Positions 16,960-25,145 of a stretch of 41,736 bases of DNA are shown here, piece after piece (positions within the stretch are counted from its first letter, which is position 1; each line of letters begins with the position of its first letter). The translations under genes were made by a program, and so were the position numbers. This stretch comes from Alistipes sp. (GTDB lineage: Bacteria > Bacteroidota > Bacteroidia > Bacteroidales > Rikenellaceae), in assembly GCA_017504485.1 (NCBI GenBank), contig JAFVRC010000017.1, positions 1 to 41,736 of the forward strand, written 5' to 3'. A model generated the notes under the pieces. That model saw only the letters and a program-made list of their open reading frames with translations, had not been told where the DNA came from and ran no database searches.

Positions 16960-19900
16960 CTACTTTGCCATATCGAAGTCCATCAGAATAGGCAGGTGGT
17001 CCGAACGACTGTAGAACGAGGAGTGGTACTCGCTCTTCGTGCTTTCGGATATCCACTTGTCTATCAGCGTGATAGAATTGTCCATCATGTTGTACATTGC
17101 CGGCGACGCGTACATGAAGTCGATGCGCGAGTTGCCGCCGACGGTCGAGGCCATAAAATGGCCCGGATAGCGGTGGCCGATGACATCCTTCAGTGTTGTT
17201 TGGTTGAGCAGGATGTCGTGTGTGCTCAAGATAAGTGCATCCTCGGCATATTTGTAGTGCCAATTGTCGAGACGCGAGCGGGCATTCGTGTCGCCACCGA
17301 AGAGCCAATACTGCTCGGCGGCGTAGAGCGGGTTTTTGATGGTCTGATTGGCGATATACTGCATCTCGTGAATGCGCTGCTTGTGCCCCTCTTCGTTGGC
17401 TGTGCTCGCCTCGCGGTCGGCCGTCGCCACGCCGTAGCCGTATGACTGCGGCCACATGTGCAGCGTGACGATGTTTATACGCTTGCCATTGACTATTATG
17501 GTGAAGTGTCCTGCGCCGTGCGAAACGGGCATGTTGGCAATATCGGTGTCGGTGATGCGCTGCACGACGGATATCGGATACTTTGAGGTTACGGTCTGCG
17601 GGAAATTGTCGCGGTTGCCACCCACGGCCGTGTAGGAGTGGCCGTAGCGTGCAGCAAGCTCGCCCCAACCATCGGGCAGGTACTTTGACGAGGTGCTCGT
17701 GGCGGTCATATCTTTGTATATCGTCTCCGACTCACACCAAATGCAGATGTCGGGGTCCCACTTCTTAACCCACTTAACGAAGTTGTCGTAATTGTTGTGC
17801 TGGTCACCCCACATACCGTTCTGTATGTTCCATAAAATGACTCGCAGGGTAGAGTTCTTGCGCTGCCACTCCCCAATCTTGTGCGCCTCGATGTAATCGA
17901 TGTAGATGCCGTGTACGCCCGTCGTGGTCTTCTCGTCGGTCAGATGAACGTAGGCGCCGTTTGCGGCATCGGCAACATCGACTTCGAGCGTATGCCACAC
18001 CTTCTCGTCAGCCGCGTTGGCCACAACGGAGAGCTCCGAGGCGGCGAAGGATATGGTGGATATGAGGCCCGAATGTAGGAAATTCGTGCTGTCGAGAGTT
18101 ATCGCCTTGCCATCGAGTTTGGCAGCTACAATACGGCCACCCTTGATAACTTGGAACTGCAACGTGCCATTGAAACCTGCCTGCATGGCGAAGCGCGTCT
18201 TGATGCGACAGGAGCCTATGCCATTCATGTTGCAGAGCATCGGCGAGCGGTATATTCCTCGGCTCTTGGTTGCCGTGCCGACGGCAATATATCCCGGGTG
18301 CTCCTGTGTGCGGAAGAGGTAGTGTGTGTCGGCAAAGTGGCGGCTGGTGATGTAGCTGTCGGAGATTTGATGCGAGGTGGCAACCCAATAGCCCGACACC
18401 TCGGCCCACGTGTTCGACTGCACGAATGGCGAGCCGGCGCAGTCGTAGGTAACCTCCGTAAGGGCCTCTTCATAGCCCGTGCGGTCGAGATTGGTGTTGT
18501 AGCCCACCTCCGAGTCGTCGGGTGCGAAGCCCGTACCCTCGCTGCCGCGAACAATATCGCCGCCCCATACGCAGTTGTCGAAACCCTCGTAGAATATCAG
18601 GTTTTTGTCGGGCGCGTAGCTCAACTCGAAGGTGTGGCACTTGCCGGCCGAGAGTTTCAGGCCGGAGATGGTGTAGTGCACGGCCTTGTGGTCGCTGTCG
18701 CAGAGCGATAGGCGCAGCCCATCGGAGTAGTCGCCGGGTGCTATCATCAGATAGAAGTCGCGGTATGAGGAGCCGTTGAGCGATGCGAAATCTCCACCAT
18801 TCGTGCAGTTAAGAGCCACGAATGAGGTACCACTCTCGATGTTGTATAGGCCTGTGGCCGGAACGGTGGCAACGCAGCCTGCAAGGTCGTAACGTTCCTC
18901 GGCTTCGACTCTTGCCGATATTATATTGCCTGAGCCCTGCACGCGCAGGCGCAGCAACGCAAAGCCGTCGTCGAAGTGCAGCGTGCGCCCCTCGGCCTTC
19001 GAGTAGGTGGCGTACATCGGGAATGAGCAGATGGCGGCAGCCGACCGATTGTCGAACTGCGAACATGGCAGCGTAACACCCTCATAGGGCGACGTGCCGT
19101 ACCACTGCGCGCTCTGCTCGGCGAGTAGCACAGCGTTGTACACACCATCCTCGGCGTATGCAGCCTCGATATATGGCATATTGCTCTCGTCGAGCGCGAC
19201 AGTATATTCTGCGCCGTTGAGCAGCACGCGAGAGCCCGACCAATCGCGTGGCGCGAGGCCGGCCACCTCGCGTAGGCCACCACTGCGCTCTGTGAGGTAG
19301 AAGCGCACCTTGCCATCCACCTCCTCAATGTCAATATTCATATCGCCGCGCACGTCCAAAGCCTTCATCGGCTGAATCATGTTGCGGTCGATGGAGTAGG
19401 CATTGGCGGTGGTCTTGACGTATGGCGTGTTGCTCGTGTCGTATATCGTGATGTTGAAACCCTCGGCAAAGAGCGTCTCGGGTAGCGCGAGCCAAAAGGC
19501 AGTAGGTGTACTCTTATCCTCGCTGATACGCACGCCCGCGCCGCAGTCGAGCGTCACAATCTCCGTTGCTGCACCCTCCATCGTAACGTGTGGTACGGTG
19601 CCGGCTGTGATGGTCGCGCGGCCCGCAAGTTTCTCGCCCGTGTTGCCACGTAGCTCGATGCGGCGTACCGTTACGGCCTTGCCATAGAGTTGCAACTTGA
19701 GATATCCCACCGCGCTCTTGAAGTGTAGCGATGAGTCCTCGCCTTGCGTGGCGACCATTGTTGCTGCGCCCTCGCCAAAGGAGTCTTTCGAGTAGTGCTG
19801 CACGGCGGGCAGCGTGACGGCAAGGTTGCCGCTGTCGGTGATAGCAATATCTTCGGCATAAGGATATATGGCGTAGCGGCGGCTCAATGCCTCGCCCGAG

Positions 19901-20202
19901 AGCGTGGGCTCGCTTACGAGTGCGAAGGTGCCACTTGCCCCCTCGGAACTTTGGAGACAGTATCGGAGATTGCTCCGCGTGTATGGGAGATAGGCTATTT
20001 CGTCGCCATCGCTCCAATGTATAAGTCGATTTTCAACAACCTCGGTTCGTGAGGCGATACTCTCGAATGAGGCGTTGAGGTGTTGAGGTGCCGAAGGGTT
20101 CGGAGCAGGCAACTTATCCTCCTCGCTGTGCGTTGTGCAGGCGGTACAGCATAGTAAAAGTGCAGTGCAGCAACACTTTATCGTATTTCTGATGCTTACC
20201 AT
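16960..20202 (-). CDS. Lipoprotein with fimbrillin-like modules and a C-terminal DNase I-like (EEP) domain
   Basis: The 1080-residue product starts with a cysteine-rich lipoprotein signal (Cys10-12, 18, 19) whose likely lipidated residue is Cys22 in CTAC, followed by the acidic stretch SEED, typical of surface-exported Bacteroidetes lipoproteins. Residues about 40-280 and 290-520 read like two fimbrillin-like beta modules (SRTEVVENRLIHWSDGDEIAY). Residues about 525-780 form another beta domain of carbohydrate-binding or jelly-roll type. From about 784 an endonuclease/exonuclease/phosphatase fold is clear: LRVILWNIQNG, CIWCESE, LFGGDTNARS, SRIDFMYAS and terminal SDHLPILMDF, the metal-binding and catalytic Asn, Glu, Asp and His positions. 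It could be a nuclease or a phosphodiesterase/phosphatase. Its ATG overlaps the end of the small ORF upstream, which suggests translational coupling. Its own terminator follows. Confidence 0.85.
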   Translation of the reverse strand: MVSIRNTIKCCCTALLLCCTACTTHSEEDKLPAPNPSAPQHLNASFESIASRTEVVENRLIHWSDGDEIAYLPYTRSNLRYCLQSSEGASGTFALVSEPTLSGEALSRRYAIYPYAEDIAITDSGNLAVTLPAVQHYSKDSFGEGAATMVATQGEDSSLHFKSAVGYLKLQLYGKAVTVRRIELRGNTGEKLAGRATITAGTVPHVTMEGAATEIVTLDCGAGVRISEDKSTPTAFWLALPETLFAEGFNITIYDTSNTPYVKTTANAYSIDRNMIQPMKALDVRGDMNIDIEEVDGKVRFYLTERSGGLREVAGLAPRDWSGSRVLLNGAEYTVALDESNMPYIEAAYAEDGVYNAVLLAEQSAQWYGTSPYEGVTLPCSQFDNRSAAAICSFPMYATYSKAEGRTLHFDDGFALLRLRVQGSGNIISARVEAEERYDLAGCVATVPATGLYNIESGTSFVALNCTNGGDFASLNGSSYRDFYLMIAPGDYSDGLRLSLCDSDHKAVHYTISGLKLSAGKCHTFELSYAPDKNLIFYEGFDNCVWGGDIVRGSEGTGFAPDDSEVGYNTNLDRTGYEEALTEVTYDCAGSPFVQSNTWAEVSGYWVATSHQISDSYITSRHFADTHYLFRTQEHPGYIAVGTATKSRGIYRSPMLCNMNGIGSCRIKTRFAMQAGFNGTLQFQVIKGGRIVAAKLDGKAITLDSTNFLHSGLISTISFAASELSVVANAADEKVWHTLEVDVADAANGAYVHLTDEKTTTGVHGIYIDYIEAHKIGEWQRKNSTLRVILWNIQNGMWGDQHNNYDNFVKWVKKWDPDICIWCESETIYKDMTATSTSSKYLPDGWGELAARYGHSYTAVGGNRDNFPQTVTSKYPISVVQRITDTDIANMPVSHGAGHFTIIVNGKRINIVTLHMWPQSYGYGVATADREASTANEEGHKQRIHEMQYIANQTIKNPLYAAEQYWLFGGDTNARSRLDNWHYKYAEDALILSTHDILLNQTTLKDVIGHRYPGHFMASTVGGNSRIDFMYASPAMYNMMDNSITLIDKWISESTKSEYHSSFYSRSDHLPILMDFDMAK

Positions 20203-20324
20203 GCCCCCTCCTCCTTCTCGCCATAGATAGACTCCAGGTCACCACTCTGCGAGGCTGCAAAACCTGCCTCTGCTGCGACAATATGCAGCTCTATCTCGGG
20301 TGTATTATAGCACCTTTGACTCAT
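20196..20324 (-). CDS. Small 42-residue protein between nucleoside hydrolase and nuclease
   Basis: ATG at 20324 opens a 42-codon frame closed by TAA at 20196-20198. The start is 4 bases after the nucleoside hydrolase stop, and the end overlaps the start of the 1080-residue lipoprotein (ATGGTAA contains both its ATG and this frame's TGG TAA). The product has no signal peptide or membrane segment. Its pattern, NTPEIELHIVAAEAGFAAS followed by an acidic Gly/Glu-rich tail ending in Trp, resembles short E-x-E...GFA-x-S proteins that I recall near Bacteroidetes surface lipoprotein genes; that resemblance is from memory. The function is unknown. Operon position and tight spacing on both sides support it being real. 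Confidence 0.7.
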   Translation of the reverse strand: MSQRCYNTPEIELHIVAAEAGFAASQSGDLESIYGEKEEGAW

Positions 20325-20328
20325 TAGA

Positions 20329-21339
20329 CTATTGTATTTTCAGCAACTTCGGGCGACGTTTCGTAATCTCGATGATACGTCGCAGTGTGGCCATGCGCTG
20401 TGCGTCGGTCGTTGTGAAGTAGCGGTGCTTCGACTTGGCATCCTCGGTGAATATAGTCACGCCCTTCTGGTTTACAGTCACATAGCCGCGCTTCGAGAGC
20501 GAGGCGTACTTACCCGACAGCTCGACGGCATATAGTACTGCCGTAGGGTCCCATGAAGGGCGGTTGTAAGGCATCGTGCCGTAGTACTCGAAGGCGACGA
20601 TGGCCGGATGGTGTTCCATGAAACCAAAGCTGTCGTAGAGGGCTGTGAATGGGTAGAGCACGTCGTGGCCGAGTTTGTAGTCCGAGAAGAGAATCTCGAC
20701 CGGGCACTCCTCGATGAAGCGTGTTGCAGCGACTATATCCTTGCGAATGTTGTACTCGGGCTTCTGCTCGTAGAAGTTGCCCGCCATCATCACCACGCGC
20801 TTAACCTTGCGTGCGATAAGCTCCTTGCCCGAGAGGGGCGATAGCTCGTCGGCCGGCGAGGCGACAAGGCGCGATAGATTGGTCGAGAAGCCTACAGCAA
20901 CGATTGTCACCGAGCCATCCTCCTCGGCAGCCAGCAGACGGCGGAAGAGCTTGTAGCCGTCAGGCAGGGCCCCGTAATCCTTCACGCTGCGGGCGTAAGG
21001 GTGCTTGGCGGCGGTATATTCGGCATACTTCACGCGAGGGTCCATCTTGTAACCCTCGGTAGGATATGTCTTGACGATGCCTATCGGCAGCGTAGGGTAA
21101 CCGTAGAGCGTGTTCATCACATCGAGAAACTGTACGCTACCCACCTCGCGGCGGCTCGAGACGATACCTAAAAGGTTGATGTCGCCCGCATCGTGGTACT
21201 TGTAGAGCATATCAAGGGCGATGACATCATCCACATCGTTGCCCATATCCGTATCGAAGATAATCTTTTGCGGCTCCTTGGCTGTCACGATAAATATTGG
21301 CAGGGCGAGCAGAGCGAATAGTAGCGAAAGTCGTTTCAT
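20329..21339 (-). CDS. Exported nucleoside hydrolase (IUNH family)
   Basis: This 336-residue enzyme should hydrolyse the N-glycosidic bond of nucleosides to free base and ribose. The start is ATG 21339, where a signal peptide begins (MKRLSLLFALLALPIFIVTA, cleavage near residue 20), so unlike classic cytosolic members it should act outside the cytoplasm. The family's calcium and ribose motif FDTDMGNDVDD is at residues 28-38; VAVGFSTNLSRL and VKRVVMMAGNF match the middle strands, and a conserved Asp occurs in SWDPTAVLYAV. It is the first gene of a three-gene unit with the small ORF and the EEP lipoprotein; together they could turn extracellular nucleic acid into base and sugar. Stop is TAG. Confidence 0.9.
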   Translation of the reverse strand: MKRLSLLFALLALPIFIVTAKEPQKIIFDTDMGNDVDDVIALDMLYKYHDAGDINLLGIVSSRREVGSVQFLDVMNTLYGYPTLPIGIVKTYPTEGYKMDPRVKYAEYTAAKHPYARSVKDYGALPDGYKLFRRLLAAEEDGSVTIVAVGFSTNLSRLVASPADELSPLSGKELIARKVKRVVMMAGNFYEQKPEYNIRKDIVAATRFIEECPVEILFSDYKLGHDVLYPFTALYDSFGFMEHHPAIVAFEYYGTMPYNRPSWDPTAVLYAVELSGKYASLSKRGYVTVNQKGVTIFTEDAKSKHRYFTTTDAQRMATLRRIIEITKRRPKLLKIQ

Positions 21340-21395
21340 GGTGTTGTTTTTAGTGTTATTTTTGTTATTCAATCTACAAATATACATAAATTTAT

Positions 21396-21403
21396 TAACT
21401 TTG
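21396..21403 (+). promoter_or_regulatory. -7 element of the radical SAM gene promoter
   Basis: TAACTTTG lies 23 bases before the ATG at 21427. The -33 element is not clear. Confidence 0.5.
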
Positions 21404-21426
21404 CACTACATTTAATCGACTATTTT

Positions 21427-22197
21427 ATGACAAAGCTCTATACCGAAATCATATATGGCCCCGTGCACTCACGTCGTCTCGGCGTGTCGTTGGGTGTAAA
21501 TCTGCTGCCTCTGCACTCGAAGCTATGCTCCTTCGACTGCATCTACTGTGAATGTGGATGGAATGCCGAGCGTCGCGGTACGGCGAGTTTCAATCCGCGC
21601 GAGACAGTTGCCGAAGCGTTGGAGGTGCAGTTGCAAAAGATGGCTTCGGAGGGCGTGCTGCCCGATGTGATAACCTTTGCGGGCAATGGCGAGCCGACGA
21701 TGCACCCCGACTTCGAGGGGGTAATCGACGATACGTTGCGTTTGCGCGATAACTACGCTCCGCAGGCCAAGGTCTCGGTGTTGAGCAACGCTACGCAACT
21801 GCACCGCGAGTCGGTATGCCGCGCTTTGCGACGTGTCGATAACAACATCCTGAAGCTCGACTCGGCATTCGATGCCACGGTCAAGGCGATAAACAAGCCA
21901 TGCGGAGCCTATCGTGTGGCAGATGTTGTTGAGCGTATAGCCTCGTTTGAGGGCGACTGCATTGTGCAGACGATGTTCCTGCGTGGCGAGTGTGATGGCT
22001 GTAAGATAGACAACACGACGGTCGAGGAGGTCGAGGCGTGGCTCGAGCTTGTGCGCCGAGCGGCCCCTCGCAGTGTGATGGTCTATTCGATAGATCGCGA
22101 TACGCCGTGTCGGACACTCGAAAAGGTGCCTCGCGAGGAGCTGCAAAGCATTGCTGCCAAGGTTGAAAAACTTGGTATAACCTGCTCTGTGGCATAG
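21427..22197 (+). CDS. Radical SAM protein (COG0731-like)
   Basis: This 256-residue protein carries the CX3CX2C cluster motif (Cys34, Cys38, Cys41) in SKLCSFDCIYCEC, which binds a 4Fe-4S cluster and S-adenosylmethionine. GNGEPTMHPDF supplies the SAM-binding GGE-type motif, and the start GPVHSRRLGVSLGVNLLP is typical of the COG0731 group, related to wyosine-synthesis enzymes but widespread in bacteria. Extra cysteines occur at Cys43 and in the segment RGECDGCKID. The substrate is unknown. It is divergent from the nucleoside hydrolase gene. Stop is TAG. Confidence 0.88.
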   Translation: MTKLYTEIIYGPVHSRRLGVSLGVNLLPLHSKLCSFDCIYCECGWNAERRGTASFNPRETVAEALEVQLQKMASEGVLPDVITFAGNGEPTMHPDFEGVIDDTLRLRDNYAPQAKVSVLSNATQLHRESVCRALRRVDNNILKLDSAFDATVKAINKPCGAYRVADVVERIASFEGDCIVQTMFLRGECDGCKIDNTTVEEVEAWLELVRRAAPRSVMVYSIDRDTPCRTLEKVPREELQSIAAKVEKLGITCSVA

Positions 22198-22298
22198 CCT
22201 TTGCAGAGTTGTCGAAATTGGCTCTGCGTAGTGTTGTCGCTGTAATTTTTTCGAAAAAAAATACACCCCTGAGGGTTACAACCTGCCGAAAAATTTTA

Positions 22299-22306
22299 TA
22301 CATTTG
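22299..22306 (+). promoter_or_regulatory. -7 element of the antiporter promoter
   Basis: TACATTTG is 22 bases before the ATG at 22329, which also supports choosing that start rather than an upstream in-frame one. Confidence 0.5.
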
Positions 22307-22328
22307 CACGGCTTTTCGCCGCAACAAA

Positions 22329-23666
22329 ATGTCTGTAATTATGCAAAATGTTGAACCTCAGGTAGAGCCGTGGATGCTCTTGCCTTTTGCTGTGATGCTC
22401 TTGGCTATTGCCTTGGCACCACTCTTTGCAGGCCGCGTGTGGGAGAAGAACTCCAATAAGTTTGTATTCACGCTGCTTGTGTCGCTGCCCACCGCCGTAT
22501 TCCTCATATACGAGGGTTTCGGTCACAACCTTTTTCACCAGATTTTCTACGATTATCTGCCTTTTATTATCCTGCTATGCTCGCTCTTTGTGGTGACGGG
22601 AGGGTTGCGTTTGCACTACAATACTACCGCTACGCCGACCGTCAATACGGCGGTGCTCTTCGTGGGCTACGGCTTGGCCTCGGTGGTCGGCACGACGGGT
22701 GCTTCGATGTTGCTCATACGACCACTTCTCGAGATGAATCGCCACCGCACCAACAAGGTGCATACTGTGCTCTTCTTTATCGCGCTGGTGGCCAACTGCG
22801 GAGGAGTGCTCTCGCCTCTCGGCGATCCGCCGTTGTTCCTGCTCTATCTGCGTGGTGCGCCGTTTGGCTGGTTCCCGACATTATTCCCCGAGTGGGCGTT
22901 TGTGGGTGCTACGATACTCTTGATTTACTACCTGCTCGACACTTATCTTTATAAGCATCGCGACTTCATGGGTGTGCGTCCGCGTGGCGAGAATGAGGAG
23001 GACGAGCCGCTCAGTATCTCGGTCGGAGGTGTGATAAACATCTTCTATCTCTCGGCCATAGTTCTTGCTGTAGCCTTTGTTAATCCGTCGAATATCCCGG
23101 CAATGGCCGCTGAGGATGCTCCCGTGTGGTTGAAGTTTATGCGCGAGATTATCCTTGTGGCGATAATCGTCCTCTCGCTCATATCGACACGCCGCCGTGT
23201 GCGCCGCGACAATCGCTTCTCGTGGGAGCCAATTATCGAGGTTGCGATACTCTTCATCGGTATCTTTGTGACGATGACTCCGGCTTTGGAATACTTGAAT
23301 GCCAACGCCTCGATGCTCGGTGTTACCACGCCGCGCGACTTCTTCTATTCGGCGGGAGTGCTATCGTCGTTCCTCGATAACGCACCTACAGCCGTCGCCT
23401 TCCATACCGTTGCCGAGGGGCTGAATGTTGCCGAGGGAGTGCCCGTTGTGGCCGGTATTGCCGAGCCTCTGTTGCGTGCTATTGCATTAGGCTCGGTATT
23501 CTTCGGAGCGATGACCTATGTGGGTAATGGCCCTAACTTTATGGTCAAGGCTATCGCCGAGGAGGCGGGTGTGAAGATGCCGTCGTTCTTCGGTTATATC
23601 TTCAAGTTCTCGCTGCCGCTGCTATTGGTTGTCTATATAGTGATGCAGATTATCTTTATCGGCTAA
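22329..23666 (+). CDS. NhaD-like sodium:proton antiporter (ion transporter superfamily)
   Basis: This 445-residue membrane protein has about 11-12 hydrophobic segments and the two-fold pattern of the ion transporter superfamily. Key motifs sit in the two re-entrant regions: GGVLSPLGDPPLFLLYLRG in the first half and SSFLDNAPTAVAF in the second, the Asp and Thr residues expected for Na+/H+ exchange in NhaD relatives. The frame extends upstream, but ATG 22329 follows the -7 box and gives a normal N-terminus. A cytosolic loop (about 215-240) is acidic (GENEEDEP). A citrate-transporter-like function is the alternative. Confidence 0.85.
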   Translation: MSVIMQNVEPQVEPWMLLPFAVMLLAIALAPLFAGRVWEKNSNKFVFTLLVSLPTAVFLIYEGFGHNLFHQIFYDYLPFIILLCSLFVVTGGLRLHYNTTATPTVNTAVLFVGYGLASVVGTTGASMLLIRPLLEMNRHRTNKVHTVLFFIALVANCGGVLSPLGDPPLFLLYLRGAPFGWFPTLFPEWAFVGATILLIYYLLDTYLYKHRDFMGVRPRGENEEDEPLSISVGGVINIFYLSAIVLAVAFVNPSNIPAMAAEDAPVWLKFMREIILVAIIVLSLISTRRRVRRDNRFSWEPIIEVAILFIGIFVTMTPALEYLNANASMLGVTTPRDFFYSAGVLSSFLDNAPTAVAFHTVAEGLNVAEGVPVVAGIAEPLLRAIALGSVFFGAMTYVGNGPNFMVKAIAEEAGVKMPSFFGYIFKFSLPLLLVVYIVMQIIFIG

Positions 23667-23683
23667 TCTTCTACATTAATATA

Positions 23684-23719
23684 ACAACAATGGGCATCGA
23701 AAACGATGCCCATTGTTGT
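23684..23719. terminator. Bidirectional terminator between antiporter and CE7 esterase genes
   Basis: A perfect 16-bp stem (ACAACAATGGGCATCG with its complement) closed by an AAAA loop lies between the two convergent genes. Confidence 0.85.
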
Positions 23720-23741
23720 TGTGTGGAGGAGCGACGTGCTG

Positions 23742-25034
23742 CTACTTCAGCAGACGCTCCAGAAGCCACTTGCTGCGAGCCTCCTTCTGCTCGGGATAGG
23801 TATAGTGGCGCGACTGCGGCACAGGCATCAGCTCCTTGGGCGAGGTGACAGCGTTGTAGCCTGCGTACATCGACGTCGGGCAGACAACCATATCGTTGTA
23901 GCCGAAGGTGAAGAATATAGGCTGGCGCATCAGGCGTGCGAAGTTTACTACGTCGTAATACTTGGCCGTTTCGAGGCGTTGTGGCGTTGCAAGGCTTTTG
24001 TTCGTAAAGATATAAGGCCACGCATTGCCTTGGTTGTGGAGGTGTCCCGTGAGGTCGCACATCGCCGGATAGATGGCTGCGGCAAACTTGACGCGCGGAT
24101 TGAGATACGAGGTGACGATAGTCAGAGCGCCGCCCTGCGAGCCTCCCGTGACGGCTATGCGCTCGGCATCCACGAAGTCGAGTTGCGCGAGGAAGTCGAT
24201 GGCGCGAGCGCAGCCGAGGAAGATACGCTTATAGACGTAGTTGTCCTTGTCGTCGATGCTGTGGAGCCAGTAGCGGTAGAGCGTCGAGCGGTACATCTCC
24301 TTGTAGAGTGTCGAGCCGAACATTGTAGTCGGTATGCCGTGGATGCCCACCTCGAGTGTCACAACGCCTTTCTCGGCCTCCTCCATGTAGCCCGTGCGGG
24401 CGCGGCAGCCGGCACCCGGCACGATGAGTATCGCCGGACACTTGCCCGTGCGCTGCTTCGGCACGCACATAGTACCATATATGTAGGAGCCTTGTCGGAA
24501 GTTCTGGAACTTGGCCAGATAGACATCTACCTTCGAAGTTGAGTGCTCGGGAAGGAGCGTAAGTTGCGGCAATAGCTCTATCTTCTCGTTCTCGGCAAGG
24601 GCCTTGCGCCAGAACTGCTCGAAGTCGTCGGGCATCGTGGTTGTAGCCTTGATTTTATCGACATCGAAACCTGCCGTGGCACACTCCTCGTAGGTTTTGC
24701 CATCAACCGTGGCCCATATGCGGCAGCGTAGGAATCCAGGTTTGCGCATTGTGTAGCCCTTGATGACGGTCTTTCCGTCGCGCAGTACCATCTTCCCTTT
24801 GGCCAGTGGTGAAAGCATATCCTCCGACACTTCGTAGCGCACCTCGACATTCTCGACAGGGGCGTTGCTGCACGTCGTTACCTCGACGGCAAATTGTGGC
24901 TTCTCGCCACACGAGTAGAGCCAATCGGTGTGGTCGGGCCTAACCTCGACCTTGATGAACGGAATGGTCGGCTGTGCGACCACCGTAAGTACCGCCCCGC
25001 AGAGGAGCAACACGACTAATGCAAATCGTTTCAT
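23742..25034 (-). CDS. Exported CE7-family acetyl esterase (acetyl xylan esterase/cephalosporin C deacetylase type)
   Basis: The 430-residue alpha/beta hydrolase should remove acetyl groups from xylo-oligosaccharides or related glycans. The start is ATG 25034, giving a Sec signal peptide (MKRFALVVLLLCGAVLTVVAQ). An immunoglobulin-like N-terminal domain of about 100 residues precedes the AXE1 domain. The catalytic triad is recognisable: Ser299 in GGSQGGAL, Asp381 in FGYNDMVVCP and His410 in QSRHYTYPE. The gene is monocistronic, ends at a shared terminator and is divergent from the glycosyltransferase at 25146. Confidence 0.92.
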   Translation of the reverse strand: MKRFALVVLLLCGAVLTVVAQPTIPFIKVEVRPDHTDWLYSCGEKPQFAVEVTTCSNAPVENVEVRYEVSEDMLSPLAKGKMVLRDGKTVIKGYTMRKPGFLRCRIWATVDGKTYEECATAGFDVDKIKATTTMPDDFEQFWRKALAENEKIELLPQLTLLPEHSTSKVDVYLAKFQNFRQGSYIYGTMCVPKQRTGKCPAILIVPGAGCRARTGYMEEAEKGVVTLEVGIHGIPTTMFGSTLYKEMYRSTLYRYWLHSIDDKDNYVYKRIFLGCARAIDFLAQLDFVDAERIAVTGGSQGGALTIVTSYLNPRVKFAAAIYPAMCDLTGHLHNQGNAWPYIFTNKSLATPQRLETAKYYDVVNFARLMRQPIFFTFGYNDMVVCPTSMYAGYNAVTSPKELMPVPQSRHYTYPEQKEARSKWLLERLLK

Positions 25035-25064
25035 AGTTGGACGTAATTTATCATTTAGCGATAA

Positions 25065-25072
25065 CAAAGATA
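25065..25072 (-). promoter_or_regulatory. -7 element of the CE7 esterase promoter
   Basis: On the minus strand TTTACTATCTTTGT contains TATCTTTG, 30 bases before the ATG. The same 14-base string occurs on the plus strand in front of the divergent glycosyltransferase gene. Confidence 0.6.
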
Positions 25073-25133
25073 GTAAATTTTGAATAAAATTCATTATAAA
25101 TCCAAAAAATATGCATATGTCATAAAGTTTTAC

Positions 25134-25141
25134 TATCTTTG
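25134..25141 (+). promoter_or_regulatory. -7 element of the glycosyltransferase promoter; possible leaderless start
   Basis: TATCTTTG ends only 4 bases before the ATG at 25146. With the usual 5-8 base distance from the -7 box to the transcription start, the mRNA would start at or beside the start codon. Confidence 0.55.
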
Positions 25142-25145
25142 TCGT

